64,000 nucleotides of DNA from Mucilaginibacter defluvii (GCF_039543225.1 NZ_BAABJI010000004.1:682001-746000); one strand, 5' to 3'; shown: positions 36,910 through 46,282, counted from the first letter of the stretch. The notes: generated by a model from the sequence alone, not told the origin. Numbers and translations are program-made.

Positions 36910-37290
36910 ATGGTTAAACTCAACAGCGCATTCTCCGGCTTTTCGGTAAACGATATCGAAAAAGCAAAGCAATTTTATGGCACCACCTTAGGCTTAGAAG
37001 TTAAGCTAAATGAAATGGGCGTGCTCGACATACCACTACCCGGCGGCGGTACTGCCATTATTTACCCCTAACCCAATCACGAGCCTGCTACATTTACGGT
37101 GCTGAATTTTGTAGTAAGTAATATTGAAAATGCCGTAAAGGAGTTAAAGGAAAAAGGCGTTCAATTTGAAAGCTATGATCATCCGGAGCTTAAAACGGAT
37201 GACGACAACATTATGCGCGGCAACGGCCCAACCATTGCCTGGTTTACGGACCCAGCGGGTAATATACTTTCAGTAATACAGGAAGGCTAA
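36910..37290 (+). pseudogene. VOC/glyoxalase-family gene with in-frame stop
   Basis: A single frame of 126 sense codons runs from ATG 36910 to 37290 except for one TAA at 37069-37071 (codon 54). Before it: MVKLNSAFSGFSVNDIEKAK...GGTAIIYP; after it: [20 protein letters not shown]...[19 protein letters not shown]. Together these make one complete VOC (glyoxalase/bleomycin-resistance) domain protein. A lysine codon AAA to TAA change would explain it. The remainder is undamaged, so the mutation is recent or a sequencing error. Confidence 0.85.
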
Positions 37291-37314
37291 AACCTGATTG
37301 CTTATATTCGCCGT

Positions 37315-38490
37315 ATGGCAAAACTGAGGCGATTAAAAAAGGCGGTCGAGTTTATTGAACATCCGGCTGCCGGCGGCATTTTGTTATTGGCTTGTGTAGT
37401 GTTATCGCTTGTTTTGGCTAACTCCCCGCTTAAAACCGGTTTTGCCGACTTGCTGACTACCGAAGTTGCGGGTGATGTCATTGCTTCACATTTTACCCTG
37501 ACCGCGTTTATTAATGATGCGCTTATGGCCATATTCTTTTTGATGGCCGGGCTCGAGATAAAACGCGAAATAGTTGAAGGCGAACTGGCCGGGATTAAAA
37601 AGGCTGCTTTGCCGGTGCTAAGCGCTATCGGCGGTATGGTTGTGCCCGCGCTTATATATTACATGTTTAATCGTGGTAACGAAACCGCTGCCGGCTGGGG
37701 CATACCTATGGCTACTGATATTGCTTTCGCGGTAGCCATACTTAATGCCTTGCGTAAATTAGTACCCGTTGGCGTAAAGGTGTTTTTAACTGCTTTGGCC
37801 ATAGTTGACGATTTGGGTGCCATAATCGTGATCGCTTTATTTTACACACAAGGCTTAGAAACTACTTATCTTTTATACGCGCTGGTTTTTTTCGCTATAG
37901 CCTTGGTATTTAATTTTTTTGAACTAAAGAACGCTTGGTTTTACCTCGTGCCCGGTTTGTTTATGTGGTACTTTATCCATCATTCCGGTATACACGCTAC
38001 GGTGGCTGGTGTGCTTACTGCTTTCACCATACCGGTGCGCACCAAATCGGGCTACTCACCATTGTGCGAGTTGGAGCATAAGCTGTCGGCGCCGGTTAAC
38101 TTTTTCATCCTTCCGATATTCGCATTGGCCAATACCAATATAACTTATGAGCAGGGGATGTTGGCAGGTCTGCTAACGCCGCTTGGTTTAGGCATAATTT
38201 TCGGGTTGATTCTGGGTAAGCCCCTTGGCATTTTCTTAATGACCTTTGCCGCTGTTAAAACCAGGCTAAGTAAATTGCCCGAAGGGATCAACTGGGTACA
38301 TATAGCCGGCGCAGGTGCGCTGGCAGGCATTGGTTTCACCATGTCGATTTTTATTTCGCTATTGTCATTCACCGAACTTGAATTGCAAAGCCGGGCTAAG
38401 TTCGCCATCCTAACCGCTTCGATAATCGCTGCCACAGTTGGATTTATATGCTTAAAAGCTTACGCTAAAAAAACTGAGGAGCGTCGGTAA
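37315..38490 (+). CDS. nhaA: Na+/H+ antiporter NhaA
   Basis: Inner-membrane exchanger for sodium and proton homeostasis. It has 391 residues and about 12 hydrophobic segments. Diagnostic motifs are FLMAGLEIKREIVEGEL, the ATDIAFAVAIL segment and ALAIVDDLGAIIVIALFYT, which holds the paired transport aspartates. It follows the broken VOC gene by 24 bases. Confidence 0.95.
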   Translation: MAKLRRLKKAVEFIEHPAAGGILLLACVVLSLVLANSPLKTGFADLLTTEVAGDVIASHFTLTAFINDALMAIFFLMAGLEIKREIVEGELAGIKKAALPVLSAIGGMVVPALIYYMFNRGNETAAGWGIPMATDIAFAVAILNALRKLVPVGVKVFLTALAIVDDLGAIIVIALFYTQGLETTYLLYALVFFAIALVFNFFELKNAWFYLVPGLFMWYFIHHSGIHATVAGVLTAFTIPVRTKSGYSPLCELEHKLSAPVNFFILPIFALANTNITYEQGMLAGLLTPLGLGIIFGLILGKPLGIFLMTFAAVKTRLSKLPEGINWVHIAGAGALAGIGFTMSIFISLLSFTELELQSRAKFAILTASIIAATVGFICLKAYAKKTEERR

Positions 38491-38540
38491 AGCTTGTAAC
38501 AGGATTTATTGATTTTTAAGATGTCCGAAATTTATAAATG

Positions 38541-39095
38541 TCAGTTCACAACATTAAACCTGTCTTTGTACTTGTTGATGATATGTTTTGCTTCTGCTTC
38601 ATCAATCCCTGCACCAATTTTTACGGTTTGCATACCATAGTCAAAGGCTATTGCACCAATACTGCCGCTTTTAAATAAACTCATCATAGGTGTGTTAACC
38701 GTGCCAAAAGTATTTGGATTATCAACAGCGCGAAAGTCTCGGCATTCCCTTAAATCATACACCTTTGGTTTACTAAACAATAACTTTTTCTTTTTGATCT
38801 CAACCACGTTGGTATCAATTATTATCACTTCTCTGCCAAACAAGTACCATGTTAAAAAGCGGAAAGTTATTGTTGCGGTAACAAGCCAAAACAATAACAT
38901 AAAGGCAACTATACCTTTAGGCACCTCATTCTCAAACAAGGCAATTATCATAAATACTAAGCTCATGCCGAAATATAAGGTAGCGAATGCCGATACAAAA
39001 CCGATGAAAAATATATTTCTTTTAGGCGGGATAGAGATAATAAGATTTTCATGATTGGCAACAATCTCTGCTTTGCCAGGATAAGGTTTTTCCAT
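38541..39095 (-). CDS. Two-helix membrane protein of unknown function
   Basis: 184 residues: two membrane segments at about 28-52 and 62-84, then a cytoplasmic domain of about 100 residues (REVIIIDTNVVEIKKKKLLF ... VNTPMMSLFKSGSIGAIAF). The pattern recalls bacterial PH-like membrane proteins, but I cannot place it in a family with confidence. Confidence 0.65.
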   Translation of the reverse strand: MEKPYPGKAEIVANHENLIISIPPKRNIFFIGFVSAFATLYFGMSLVFMIIALFENEVPKGIVAFMLLFWLVTATITFRFLTWYLFGREVIIIDTNVVEIKKKKLLFSKPKVYDLRECRDFRAVDNPNTFGTVNTPMMSLFKSGSIGAIAFDYGMQTVKIGAGIDEAEAKHIINKYKDRFNVVN

Positions 39096-39157
39096 GGGGC
39101 AAATATGCTAATTATAAAAAATCTCAGTACTATTTTATTTAGTATTTTTACGTACTT

Positions 39158-42100
39158 ATGCAAAACCCCATTTCAGCAAAATACAACACAAAATTTCAGG
39201 AGGCGCTGGCCTCGCTAAACCCGGAGCAGCTATCGGCTGTTAATAAAATGGATGGCCCGGTGCTGGTTGTGGCGGGTCCGGGTACGGGCAAAACGCAGAT
39301 CTTAGCCGCCCGTATTGGCAAGATACTGACCGATACCGATGCCCAGCCCAACGAGATTTTGTGTTTAACCTATACCGATGCCGGCGCCGTAGCCATGCGC
39401 AAGCGTTTGTTTGATTTTATTGGCCCCGATGCTTATCGCATCAACATATATACCTTCCACGCTTTTTGTAACGAGGTGATCCAGGAAAACCTGGAATACT
39501 TTGGCAAGCTGAACCTTGATCCGTTGTCGGACCTCGAATCTGCTATGCTTTTTAGGGAGCTGATCGATGAACTACCGAACGACCACCTGCTGAAGCGCTT
39601 TACCGGCGATATTTATTTTGACGCACCAAGGCTCAAAAGCCTGTTCTCTACCATGAAACGGGAGAGCTGGGATGCTGAGCTGATCAACCGCTCGGTTAAG
39701 GAGTATATTGATGACTTGCCCAACCGTGAGGAGTATATTTATAAACGTGCCAACGCCGCCAAAGGCATCAAAATAGGTGACCCGAAGCAGGCCGATATCG
39801 ACAAGGTTACCGAGCAGATGAATAAGCTGCTGGCTGCCGTTGCTGAGTACAAAAATTACGATGCCAAAATGAAGCAGCAGGGCCGGTATGATTACGACGA
39901 CATGATCATTTGGGTGCTTAAAGCCTTCCGTGAGAATGATGATATATTACGCCGTTATCAGGAACGTTATCAGTATATTCTGGTAGATGAGTTTCAGGAT
40001 ACCAGCGGATCGCAAAACGCGCTGCTGAAATTTTTGCTGGATTATTGGGATACGCCTAACGTTTTTGTAGTGGGCGATGACGACCAGTCAATCTTTAAGT
40101 TTCAGGGCGCCAATATGGAGAACATCCTTGATTTTGCCAATGATTACGTGCATGCCCTGCATACCGTGGTATTAAGGCATAACTATCGCTCTAATCAGCA
40201 TATTTTGGATATGTCCAGGGTGCTGATAGATAAAAATAAAAAGCGCCTTACTGCGCAATTATCGCTGGATAAAAACCTGAGCGCCTCGCACCCGCGCTTT
40301 GCTGCGGATATGGTAGAGCCCACCATCCGCGAGTACGAAAACCCCGACCAGGAACTGGCCGATACCGCACGCATCATCCAAAAGCTGATTGAAAGCGGCG
40401 TGCCGGGGAATGAGATCGCCGTTATTTACCGCAACCACCACCAGGTGGAGGACCTGGTACATTACCTGGGCGCGCAAAAAATTACCGTTAACACCAAGCG
40501 TAAGATAGACATATTAACCTTGCCCTTTGGCGAGAAGATCATTACCATACTGCGCTATCTCGCAATGGAGCTTGATTCGCCTTACAGTGGCGATGAGTTG
40601 CTGTTCGAGATCATGCACTATGATTTTTTCGGCATTCCGCCCATTGAGGTAGCCAAGGCCAGCATCGCGGTAGCAAAAGCTAATTACAGTACCTTTAATA
40701 ACGATCAGCCAAAAACCTCGCTGCGCCGTTATGTAAGCGAGTTGCGAACACCTACCCAACCCGGTTTATTTGATAACGTGCAGAACGTGGAGATGAAGTT
40801 TTTGATGAACGATATTGATTACCTGCTCAAAGCATCGGTGAGCCTTACGTTGCAGCAACTATTTCAGCAGGTGATCGCTAAAATGGGTATCCTCAGGTTC
40901 ATTATGCAACAGGAGGATAAGGGCACGTTTATGCAGGTGCTTACTAGCTTTTTTGATTTTGTTAAGGACGAAAGCCGTAAAAACCCCGACATCTCCCTGG
41001 CCGAACTGATCGCCACTATTGACCTGATGAAGAAGAACAACATCCGCATGGAACTAAACCAGGTGATATTTTCGGATAATGGCATCAACTTCCTTACGGC
41101 GCACGGTTCAAAAGGGCTGGAGTTTGAGCATGTTTTTTTTATAGGGTGTGATAAAAAAACGTGGGATAGCAAGGGCCGCAATCATGGCTTTAGCTACCCC
41201 GATACGCTTACCGGTTCGCCGGATGACGACATCGCCCAAAAGGAAGAGGCGCGCCGACTGTTTTACGTGGCCTTAACCCGTGCCAAGCAATGCCTCAACA
41301 TATCCTACGCCCGTAAGGATAAAAAGGGCAAGGATCAGGAGGCCTCGCAATTTGTGGGTGAGATACTGGCCGAAACCCATTTGCAGGTGGCCTATCCGCA
41401 GGTACCTGCGGATGATATGGTTAATTTTATGGCTACCCAGTTTACCGAGGCCGATAAGCCGCAGGTTGAACTGTTGGATACCAATTATATTAACCAGCTA
41501 CTGCAAAACTACACCCTTTCGGTTACGCACCTCAATAATTACCTGGATTGCCCGCTGCGGTTTTACTTTCAGTGTTTAATCAGGGTGCCATCTGGTAAAA
41601 GTCCGGCGGCAACCTTTGGGCAGGCCGTGCACTGGGCTTTGAATAAGGCGTTCCGTAAACTGAAGGATAATAACGATGTGTTTATGCCGACCGAGGAATT
41701 TATGAAGGAGTTCCGCTGGTACATGTTCCGCAACCGCGACTCGTTCACCAAGGATGATTTTAAACTGCGCTTAGCCTACGGCGAAAAGATTTTGCCCGAT
41801 TACTATGAGCAGAACGTGAATATATGGAACAAGGTAGCCGTTACCGAGCGCACCATTAAAAATATTGAAGTAAACGGCGTGCCGATAAAAGGTAACCTGG
41901 ATAAGATTGAGTTTGACGGTAAAAATGTAACCGTGGTTGATTATAAAACCGGCAAGCTCAAAAATGCGAAGGATAAGTTACAGCCACCAACCAACGCCAA
42001 CCTCAACGGCGGCGACTACTGGCGGCAAGCCGTGTTTTACAAAATACTGGTTGATAATGACCGTAGTAACGATTGGCAGGTGGTAAGCACTCAGTTTGAA

Positions 42101-42325
42101 TTTGTGGAGCCAGTTAAAGATGGCGAATATCATAAAGAGAAGATAGCCATATCGCCGGAAAATGTAGAACTGGTTAGCGAACAGATAACATCGGTTTACC
42201 AAAAAATAATGAACCACGAGTTTAACACTGGCTGCGGCAAAAAGGAATGCGACTGGTGCCACTTTGTAAAAACCAACTTTAAACAAGCCGAAGGCATTAT
42301 GATTGATGCTGATGTGGAGGAGTAA
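39158..42325 (+). CDS. UvrD-family helicase with C-terminal nuclease
   Basis: 1055 residues. A superfamily-1 helicase fills most of it: Walker A GPGTGKTQ at 40-47, VDEFQDTSGSQNALL and VGDDDQSIFKFQGA, then LTAHGSKGLEFEHVFFIGC and RLFYVALTRAK. The last 260 residues are a PD-(D/E)XK nuclease of the AddB/RecB type with GNLDKIEF and VVDYKTGKLK. C798, C1026, C1031 and C1034 are placed to bind an iron-sulfur cluster as in AddB and Cas4. Likely role: double-strand break processing or DNA repair. No AddA/AddB partner is adjacent. Confidence 0.9.
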   Translation: MQNPISAKYNTKFQEALASLNPEQLSAVNKMDGPVLVVAGPGTGKTQILAARIGKILTDTDAQPNEILCLTYTDAGAVAMRKRLFDFIGPDAYRINIYTFHAFCNEVIQENLEYFGKLNLDPLSDLESAMLFRELIDELPNDHLLKRFTGDIYFDAPRLKSLFSTMKRESWDAELINRSVKEYIDDLPNREEYIYKRANAAKGIKIGDPKQADIDKVTEQMNKLLAAVAEYKNYDAKMKQQGRYDYDDMIIWVLKAFRENDDILRRYQERYQYILVDEFQDTSGSQNALLKFLLDYWDTPNVFVVGDDDQSIFKFQGANMENILDFANDYVHALHTVVLRHNYRSNQHILDMSRVLIDKNKKRLTAQLSLDKNLSASHPRFAADMVEPTIREYENPDQELADTARIIQKLIESGVPGNEIAVIYRNHHQVEDLVHYLGAQKITVNTKRKIDILTLPFGEKIITILRYLAMELDSPYSGDELLFEIMHYDFFGIPPIEVAKASIAVAKANYSTFNNDQPKTSLRRYVSELRTPTQPGLFDNVQNVEMKFLMNDIDYLLKASVSLTLQQLFQQVIAKMGILRFIMQQEDKGTFMQVLTSFFDFVKDESRKNPDISLAELIATIDLMKKNNIRMELNQVIFSDNGINFLTAHGSKGLEFEHVFFIGCDKKTWDSKGRNHGFSYPDTLTGSPDDDIAQKEEARRLFYVALTRAKQCLNISYARKDKKGKDQEASQFVGEILAETHLQVAYPQVPADDMVNFMATQFTEADKPQVELLDTNYINQLLQNYTLSVTHLNNYLDCPLRFYFQCLIRVPSGKSPAATFGQAVHWALNKAFRKLKDNNDVFMPTEEFMKEFRWYMFRNRDSFTKDDFKLRLAYGEKILPDYYEQNVNIWNKVAVTERTIKNIEVNGVPIKGNLDKIEFDGKNVTVVDYKTGKLKNAKDKLQPPTNANLNGGDYWRQAVFYKILVDNDRSNDWQVVSTQFEFVEPVKDGEYHKEKIAISPENVELVSEQITSVYQKIMNHEFNTGCGKKECDWCHFVKTNFKQAEGIMIDADVEE

Positions 42326-42334
42326 GTAACAAAA

Positions 42335-42366
42335 GCCCCCCCCTTTAGGGAACTTGGGGGGCATTT
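42335..42366. terminator. Hairpin between convergent genes
   Basis: GCCCCCC (42335-42341) faces GGGGGGC (42356-42362). On the minus strand it is followed by TTTTG, so it best serves the recF operon; the plus strand has only ATTTAT. Confidence 0.6.
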
Positions 42367-42655
42367 ATAAAAACACCACTTCTTCAACTACTACAGCCTG
42401 CGCTTCGTCGTTTATTTTTTGGATGATCTGGGTGCGGATCAGCATTAGCTCATGCTTTATTACAGATGATTCGATACGTACAAAAAGCTTTTTATCGCTA
42501 ATGTAAATATCTTTAGTGCGGTTGGCTACAGATGTGCCCACCAGTTGCGGCCAGTTAGCGATGACAGAGGTTTCGTTAAACTTGCGCTTAAGCTTATAAA
42601 CCTGCATCATTTGTTCAATGGCATCCTTCAATGTTTTATCATTCGCTTTGCGCAT
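42365..42655 (-). CDS. DUF721 (DciA-like) protein
   Basis: 96 residues. DUF721 signatures are MMQVYKLKRKFNETSVIANW and the core VANRTKDIYISDKKLFVRIE. DUF721 proteins include DciA, which loads the replicative helicase in bacteria without DnaC, and they often lie next to recF or dnaA. It overlaps the end of recF by 17 bases, so the two are co-translated. Helicase loading is inferred from the family. Confidence 0.8.
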   Translation of the reverse strand: MRKANDKTLKDAIEQMMQVYKLKRKFNETSVIANWPQLVGTSVANRTKDIYISDKKLFVRIESSVIKHELMLIRTQIIQKINDEAQAVVVEEVVFL

Positions 42656-43748
42656 GGGCTTCTCCTTTAGCTATTTCAAAAATTCTGACATCAACATTAA
42701 TGTCATCGAACACGTTTTTTACCCGGCTGGCACTGGTATCGGTTATAAACACCTGTCCAAAATTATGGGCCGATACCATTTGCATCAGTTTGGTAACCCG
42801 CTTATCATCTAGCTTATCAAAAATATCATCCAGCAACAGTAGCGGCTTAAATTTTTTTTGCTCGTACAAATAACTGTATTGTGCCAGCTTGAGGGCTATT
42901 AAAAATGATTTTTGCTGCCCCTGCGATCCAAACTTTTTCATGGGCATGCCGTGTATCGAAAAGGCGAGGTCATCCTTATGAATGCCCGCCGTGGTACGTT
43001 CCAGCACGCGGTCTTTTTCTAATGTTTTTTTAAGCAACGCGGCAAAATCATCCTGCAATAACTGCGACTCATACACCAGCGATACCTGCTCGGCCTGCCC
43101 GCTTATAAAATCGTAATGCGTGTTAAATACCTCGGTAAAGCGTTCCATAAAAGCCTTACGTTTGGCAAATATGCGACTGCCTGACGCTACCAGCTGCTCG
43201 TCAAGTATTTCCAGTAGTACCGGGTCATATCGACCTGTATCAGCAATGGTTTTTAATAGCGCGTTGCGGTTAATCAGGGCTTTGTTGTAGGCGATCAGTT
43301 CATCCAGGTACTGGTTATCCGTTTGCGATATCACGTTGTCAATAAACTTACGCCGTTCCTCGCTGCCCTCAATGATTATACTGATATCATAAGGCGAGAT
43401 CATCACCAGCGGAAACAGCCCAATATGATCGGCCAGGCGCTGATAATCTTTTTTGTTGCGCTTAAACTGCTTCTTCTGGTTGCGTTTAACCGAGCAGGCA
43501 ACGGCCTCGTTGTTGTCGTTTTTATCAAACGTACCGGTGATGATAAAAAAGTCGGCATTCTGGCGTATCTGCTGGCTGTCTATCGGGTTAAAGTAACTTT
43601 TGCATAACGACAGGTAATGTATAGCATCAAGCAAATTGGTTTTGCCCGCGCCGTTGCCGCCTACAAAAGCGTTCACGCCATCGCTAAAGCTAAGCTCGGC
43701 CTGTTCGTAGTTTTTAAAGTTGATTACCGATAGTTGTTGCAGATACAT
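42639..43748 (-). CDS. recF: DNA replication/repair protein RecF
   Basis: SMC-like ATPase that helps RecO and RecR load RecA at gaps. It has 369 residues: Walker A GGNGAGKTNLLDAI near residue 33, the signature FGSQGQQKSFLIALKLAQ, and Walker B LLLDDIFDKLDD. The start MYLQQLSVINFKNYEQ is the family standard. It forms an operon with the DUF721 gene. Confidence 0.96.
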   Translation of the reverse strand: MYLQQLSVINFKNYEQAELSFSDGVNAFVGGNGAGKTNLLDAIHYLSLCKSYFNPIDSQQIRQNADFFIITGTFDKNDNNEAVACSVKRNQKKQFKRNKKDYQRLADHIGLFPLVMISPYDISIIIEGSEERRKFIDNVISQTDNQYLDELIAYNKALINRNALLKTIADTGRYDPVLLEILDEQLVASGSRIFAKRKAFMERFTEVFNTHYDFISGQAEQVSLVYESQLLQDDFAALLKKTLEKDRVLERTTAGIHKDDLAFSIHGMPMKKFGSQGQQKSFLIALKLAQYSYLYEQKKFKPLLLLDDIFDKLDDKRVTKLMQMVSAHNFGQVFITDTSASRVKNVFDDINVDVRIFEIAKGEAHAQSE

Positions 43749-43839
43749 ATTGAGCCTTCAAAGGTAACACAATCCGGGTGATGGTTAAGGCATCCGTATG
43801 GCTTAAATTTAGAGGGTTAATTATTTAAGTTAAAAGGTG

Positions 43840-43869
43840 TTGATAAAAACTTTGAAAACTGTATTTTTG
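43840..43869 (+). promoter_or_regulatory. Promoter of the TPR gene
   Basis: TTG (43840-43842), 19 bases, TATTTTTG (43862-43869); the start codon is 22 bases further on. Confidence 0.8.
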
Positions 43870-43891
43870 CAAACTTAATTTTTGAATAAGA

Positions 43892-44566
43892 ATGTCGACA
43901 ACCCAGGCAAACACCAAAATTGTGAACGAAGATAAACCGGTTAAACAGACAGGCAGTTTTGTGAACGAGAACAGAAAGAGCTTACTATTTATAGCTGCGG
44001 CAGTTTTAGTGCTGATAGCCATATACTTCATATATCTTAAAGCATACGCTGGTCCGCGCGAGGTAAAGGCTGCCGACCAGATGCACGTAGCCCAGGAGTT
44101 TTGGCAGCAAAAAGAGTGGGACAAAGCCATTAAAGGCGATGCCGGTTACCCTGGGTTTGAAAAGATCATATCTGAATATAGCAACACCAAAGCCGCTAAC
44201 CTGGCCTACTATTATATTGGTATTGCTTATCTTAATAAAGGTGATTATGGCAAAGCCATTGAGAACCTGAGCAACTACCGTGGCGATGATTATATGGTTG
44301 CAGCACAAGCGTTAGGCGGCATAGGCGATGCGTATGTTGAGCAAAAGAAATATGATGATGCCGCAAGCTATTACAGCAAAGCGGTTGATAAGGCTTCAAA
44401 CAACTTTTTATCGCCATTGTACCTTAAAAAATTAGGTTTGGTGTATGAGGCTACTAACGACAAAAAATCAGCATCCGAAGCCTACAACAAAATTAAAAAC
44501 GAATACCCTACCAGCACTGAAGCGCAAAATATCGACGCTTACATTGGCCGCGTAGAGGCTAACTAA
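43892..44566 (+). CDS. Membrane-anchored TPR protein
   Basis: 224 residues: a short cytoplasmic N terminus, a membrane segment at about 30-49 (LLFIAAAVLVLIAIYFIYL), then at least three TPR units (LAYYYIGIAYLNKGDYGKAI, ALGGIGDAYVEQKKYDDAAS, LKKLGLVYEATNDKKSASEA). The layout matches YfgM-like proteins, which in E. coli associate with the Sec translocon. That role is only a suggestion here. A long hairpin separates it from ribH. Confidence 0.75.
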   Translation: MSTTQANTKIVNEDKPVKQTGSFVNENRKSLLFIAAAVLVLIAIYFIYLKAYAGPREVKAADQMHVAQEFWQQKEWDKAIKGDAGYPGFEKIISEYSNTKAANLAYYYIGIAYLNKGDYGKAIENLSNYRGDDYMVAAQALGGIGDAYVEQKKYDDAASYYSKAVDKASNNFLSPLYLKKLGLVYEATNDKKSASEAYNKIKNEYPTSTEAQNIDAYIGRVEAN

Positions 44567-44595
44567 TAAAACCTTAACATGAGGTTGCAATAATT

Positions 44596-44648
44596 AAAGG
44601 TTGCAATGTTGAAGAATGAGTTAAATGCATTTCAACATTGCAACCTTT
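44596..44648 (+). repeat. Perfect 18-bp palindrome between TPR gene and ribH
   Basis: AAAGGTTGCAATGTTGAA (44596-44613) faces its exact reverse complement at 44631-44648. GAGGTTGCAA occurs once more just upstream. The T run after it is short, so it may be a weak terminator or a member of the intergenic hairpin class. Confidence 0.7.
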
Positions 44649-44669
44649 TAAATTTAATAACTATTTAAA

Positions 44670-45167
44670 ATGGCAACACAACTAAAAAACCTGTCGGACT
44701 TTTCGGCAACCGAGATACCTAACGCCGCAGCATACACCTTTGGTATAGTAGTGGCCGAGTGGAATGCCGATGTAACCAACGCGCTTTACGAAGGCGCCTA
44801 TCAAAGCCTGGTAAATAATGGCGCATTGCCCGAAAATATTTTCAGTTATAGCGTGCCCGGCAGCTTTGAGCTAACCTCTGGCGCGGAGCTGTTACTGAAG
44901 AACAAGCCTAATCTCGATGCCGTGATTTGTCTAGGTTGCGTAATACAGGGCGAGACGCGCCATTTTGATTTTATTTGCGATGCCGTTGCAAATGGCGTGA
45001 GCAATGTTGCCATAAAGTATTCAAAACCTGTTATATTTGGTGTACTTACTACTGATAACCAGCAGCAGGCAATTGACCGCGCCGGTGGTAAACACGGTAA
45101 TAAGGGTGACGAAGCCGCGGTAACTGCCATAAAAATGGCTGACCTGGCGCGTACGTTGCAGGCTTAA
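44670..45167 (+). CDS. ribH: 6,7-dimethyl-8-ribityllumazine synthase
   Basis: Penultimate enzyme of riboflavin synthesis. It has 165 residues: FGIVVAEWNADVTNALYEGA, SVPGSFELTSGAELL, and the active-site loop GCVIQGETRHFDFIC with its catalytic histidine; VLTTDNQQQAIDRAG follows. Other rib genes are not in the window. Confidence 0.97.
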   Translation: MATQLKNLSDFSATEIPNAAAYTFGIVVAEWNADVTNALYEGAYQSLVNNGALPENIFSYSVPGSFELTSGAELLLKNKPNLDAVICLGCVIQGETRHFDFICDAVANGVSNVAIKYSKPVIFGVLTTDNQQQAIDRAGGKHGNKGDEAAVTAIKMADLARTLQA

Positions 45168-45198
45168 ACTTTATCAATAAAAAAATGTTATCACTGTT

Positions 45199-45306
45199 AT
45201 GAAAAAATTTGTTTACATAGCTTTAGTTGCACTTGCAGCCAGCGCTTTTGCGTCATGCTCAAATAAATTGTGCCCGGCGTACGGATCATACCCAAGGGGC
45301 CGCTAA
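45199..45306 (+). CDS. 35-residue lipoprotein
   Basis: ATG 45199 to TAA 45306 encodes a lipoprotein signal (MKKFVYIALVALAASAFAS) with the lipidation cysteine at C20, and a mature peptide of only 16 residues, CSNKLCPAYGSYPRGR. The clean lipobox makes this a convincing gene despite its size. I believe similar tiny lipoproteins with a CPAY motif occur in related bacteria, but no function is known to me. Confidence 0.7.
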   Translation: MKKFVYIALVALAASAFASCSNKLCPAYGSYPRGR

Positions 45307-45396
45307 CAGCAAAATGTCATATTTAATGCCGTTTACAAACATTTACAGGGCTTTGCTGTAATTTTGTATCAGTATTAAATTGATAAAAACATTACA

Positions 45397-45726
45397 ATGA
45401 AGTGGATAGCGCTGGAGTCGGCAGATCAGATTAACGAAATAAAGCATCACCCCGGGTATAGCATTATTTTTAAGCATAGCACCCGCTGTTCAATCAGCAT
45501 GATGGCTAAAAAACGTTTTGAGTTGGAATGGGATGATCTTCCGGAAGAGATTTCGCTTTATTTTTTAGACCTGATCAAATACCGCGACCTGTCAAACCAA
45601 ATTGCCGCGGATTTCCATGTACACCATGAATCACCACAGATGCTGCTGATTAAAAGCGGCGAATGCATCCTCGATCAATCACACGGCGGCATTTCGGTAG
45701 ACGAAGCGCTGACGATGGTGGAGTAG
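45397..45726 (+). CDS. ytxJ: YtxJ-type monothiol bacilliredoxin
   Basis: 109 residues with a thioredoxin-like fold. The active site is FKHSTRCSIS with a single cysteine, C31, and no resolving partner beside it, as in the YtxJ family. These proteins are thought to reduce mixed disulfides with bacillithiol. A -7-like TAATTTTG lies about 40 bases before the start. It is followed tail to tail by the OsmC-family gene. Confidence 0.85.
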   Translation: MKWIALESADQINEIKHHPGYSIIFKHSTRCSISMMAKKRFELEWDDLPEEISLYFLDLIKYRDLSNQIAADFHVHHESPQMLLIKSGECILDQSHGGISVDEALTMVE

Positions 45727-45735
45727 TTTTTGAGG

Positions 45736-45876
45736 AGTCCGGAAGCCCGGACGTCGGAAAGTCCGGAAGTTTTTAAAGTGATATATAATCATTACAACAT
45801 AACAAGAAAAGCGGCCATAAGCCGCTTTTCTTGTTTGATATTTATTTGGGCCATCATCCAATCCGTCTTCCGGACT
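45736..45876. repeat. GTCCGGAAG repeats flanking a terminator
   Basis: GTCCGGAAG occurs at 45737-45745 and 45761-45769, and inverted (CTTCCGGAC) at 45867-45875, where it abuts the stop codon of the OsmC gene. It looks like a dispersed intergenic element. Confidence 0.5.
45801..45838. terminator. Bidirectional terminator, ytxJ / OsmC gene
   Basis: A perfect 15-bp stem, 45801-45815 with 45821-45835, A-rich on the left and T-rich on the right, between convergent genes. Confidence 0.9.
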
Positions 45877-46282
45877 AATTTCCCCACCCAAAATCAACCG
45901 TTTTCTTAACATCTTCGCCAAGGCTCAGGTGTACGGGGCAGGTAAGGGCGGCATGTTCTAAAATCTTTTTCTCCTTATCGGTATATTCCTTCGGGAATTT
46001 AAAGTTAACCACCACCTCGGCCACGCGGCGTGGGTTGGCGGCCATTATTTTGGTGATGGAGCATTGGGTGTTGTCGATATCAATGCCGTGAGTATTTGCA
46101 GCAATGCCCATAATGGTCATCATGCAGCTGCCTAATGATGCTGCCAGCAGATCGGTCGGTGAAAATGCTTCGCCTTTGCCGTTGTTATCAACAGGTGCGT
46201 CAGTTATTATCTTAGTTCCTGATTGCAGGTGGGTAGCCTCGGTACGCAAGCCGCCCAGGTATGTAGTTTCAATTGTTGCCAT
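45875..46282 (-). CDS. OsmC/Ohr-family peroxidase
   Basis: 135 residues of the OsmC/YhfA fold, which in characterised members reduces organic hydroperoxides. The two reactive cysteines are C53 in GSCMMTIMG and C115 in LTCPVHLS. PTDLLAASLGSC is the family core. The neighbouring YtxJ points to a thiol-redox pairing. Confidence 0.88.
   Translation of the reverse strand: MATIETTYLGGLRTEATHLQSGTKIITDAPVDNNGKGEAFSPTDLLAASLGSCMMTIMGIAANTHGIDIDNTQCSITKIMAANPRRVAEVVVNFKFPKEYTDKEKKILEHAALTCPVHLSLGEDVKKTVDFGWGN

Noticed and set aside
37069-37071. Stop-codon recoding in the VOC gene
   Set aside because: The codon is TAA, not used for selenocysteine, and there is no supporting structure; a nonsense mutation is simpler.
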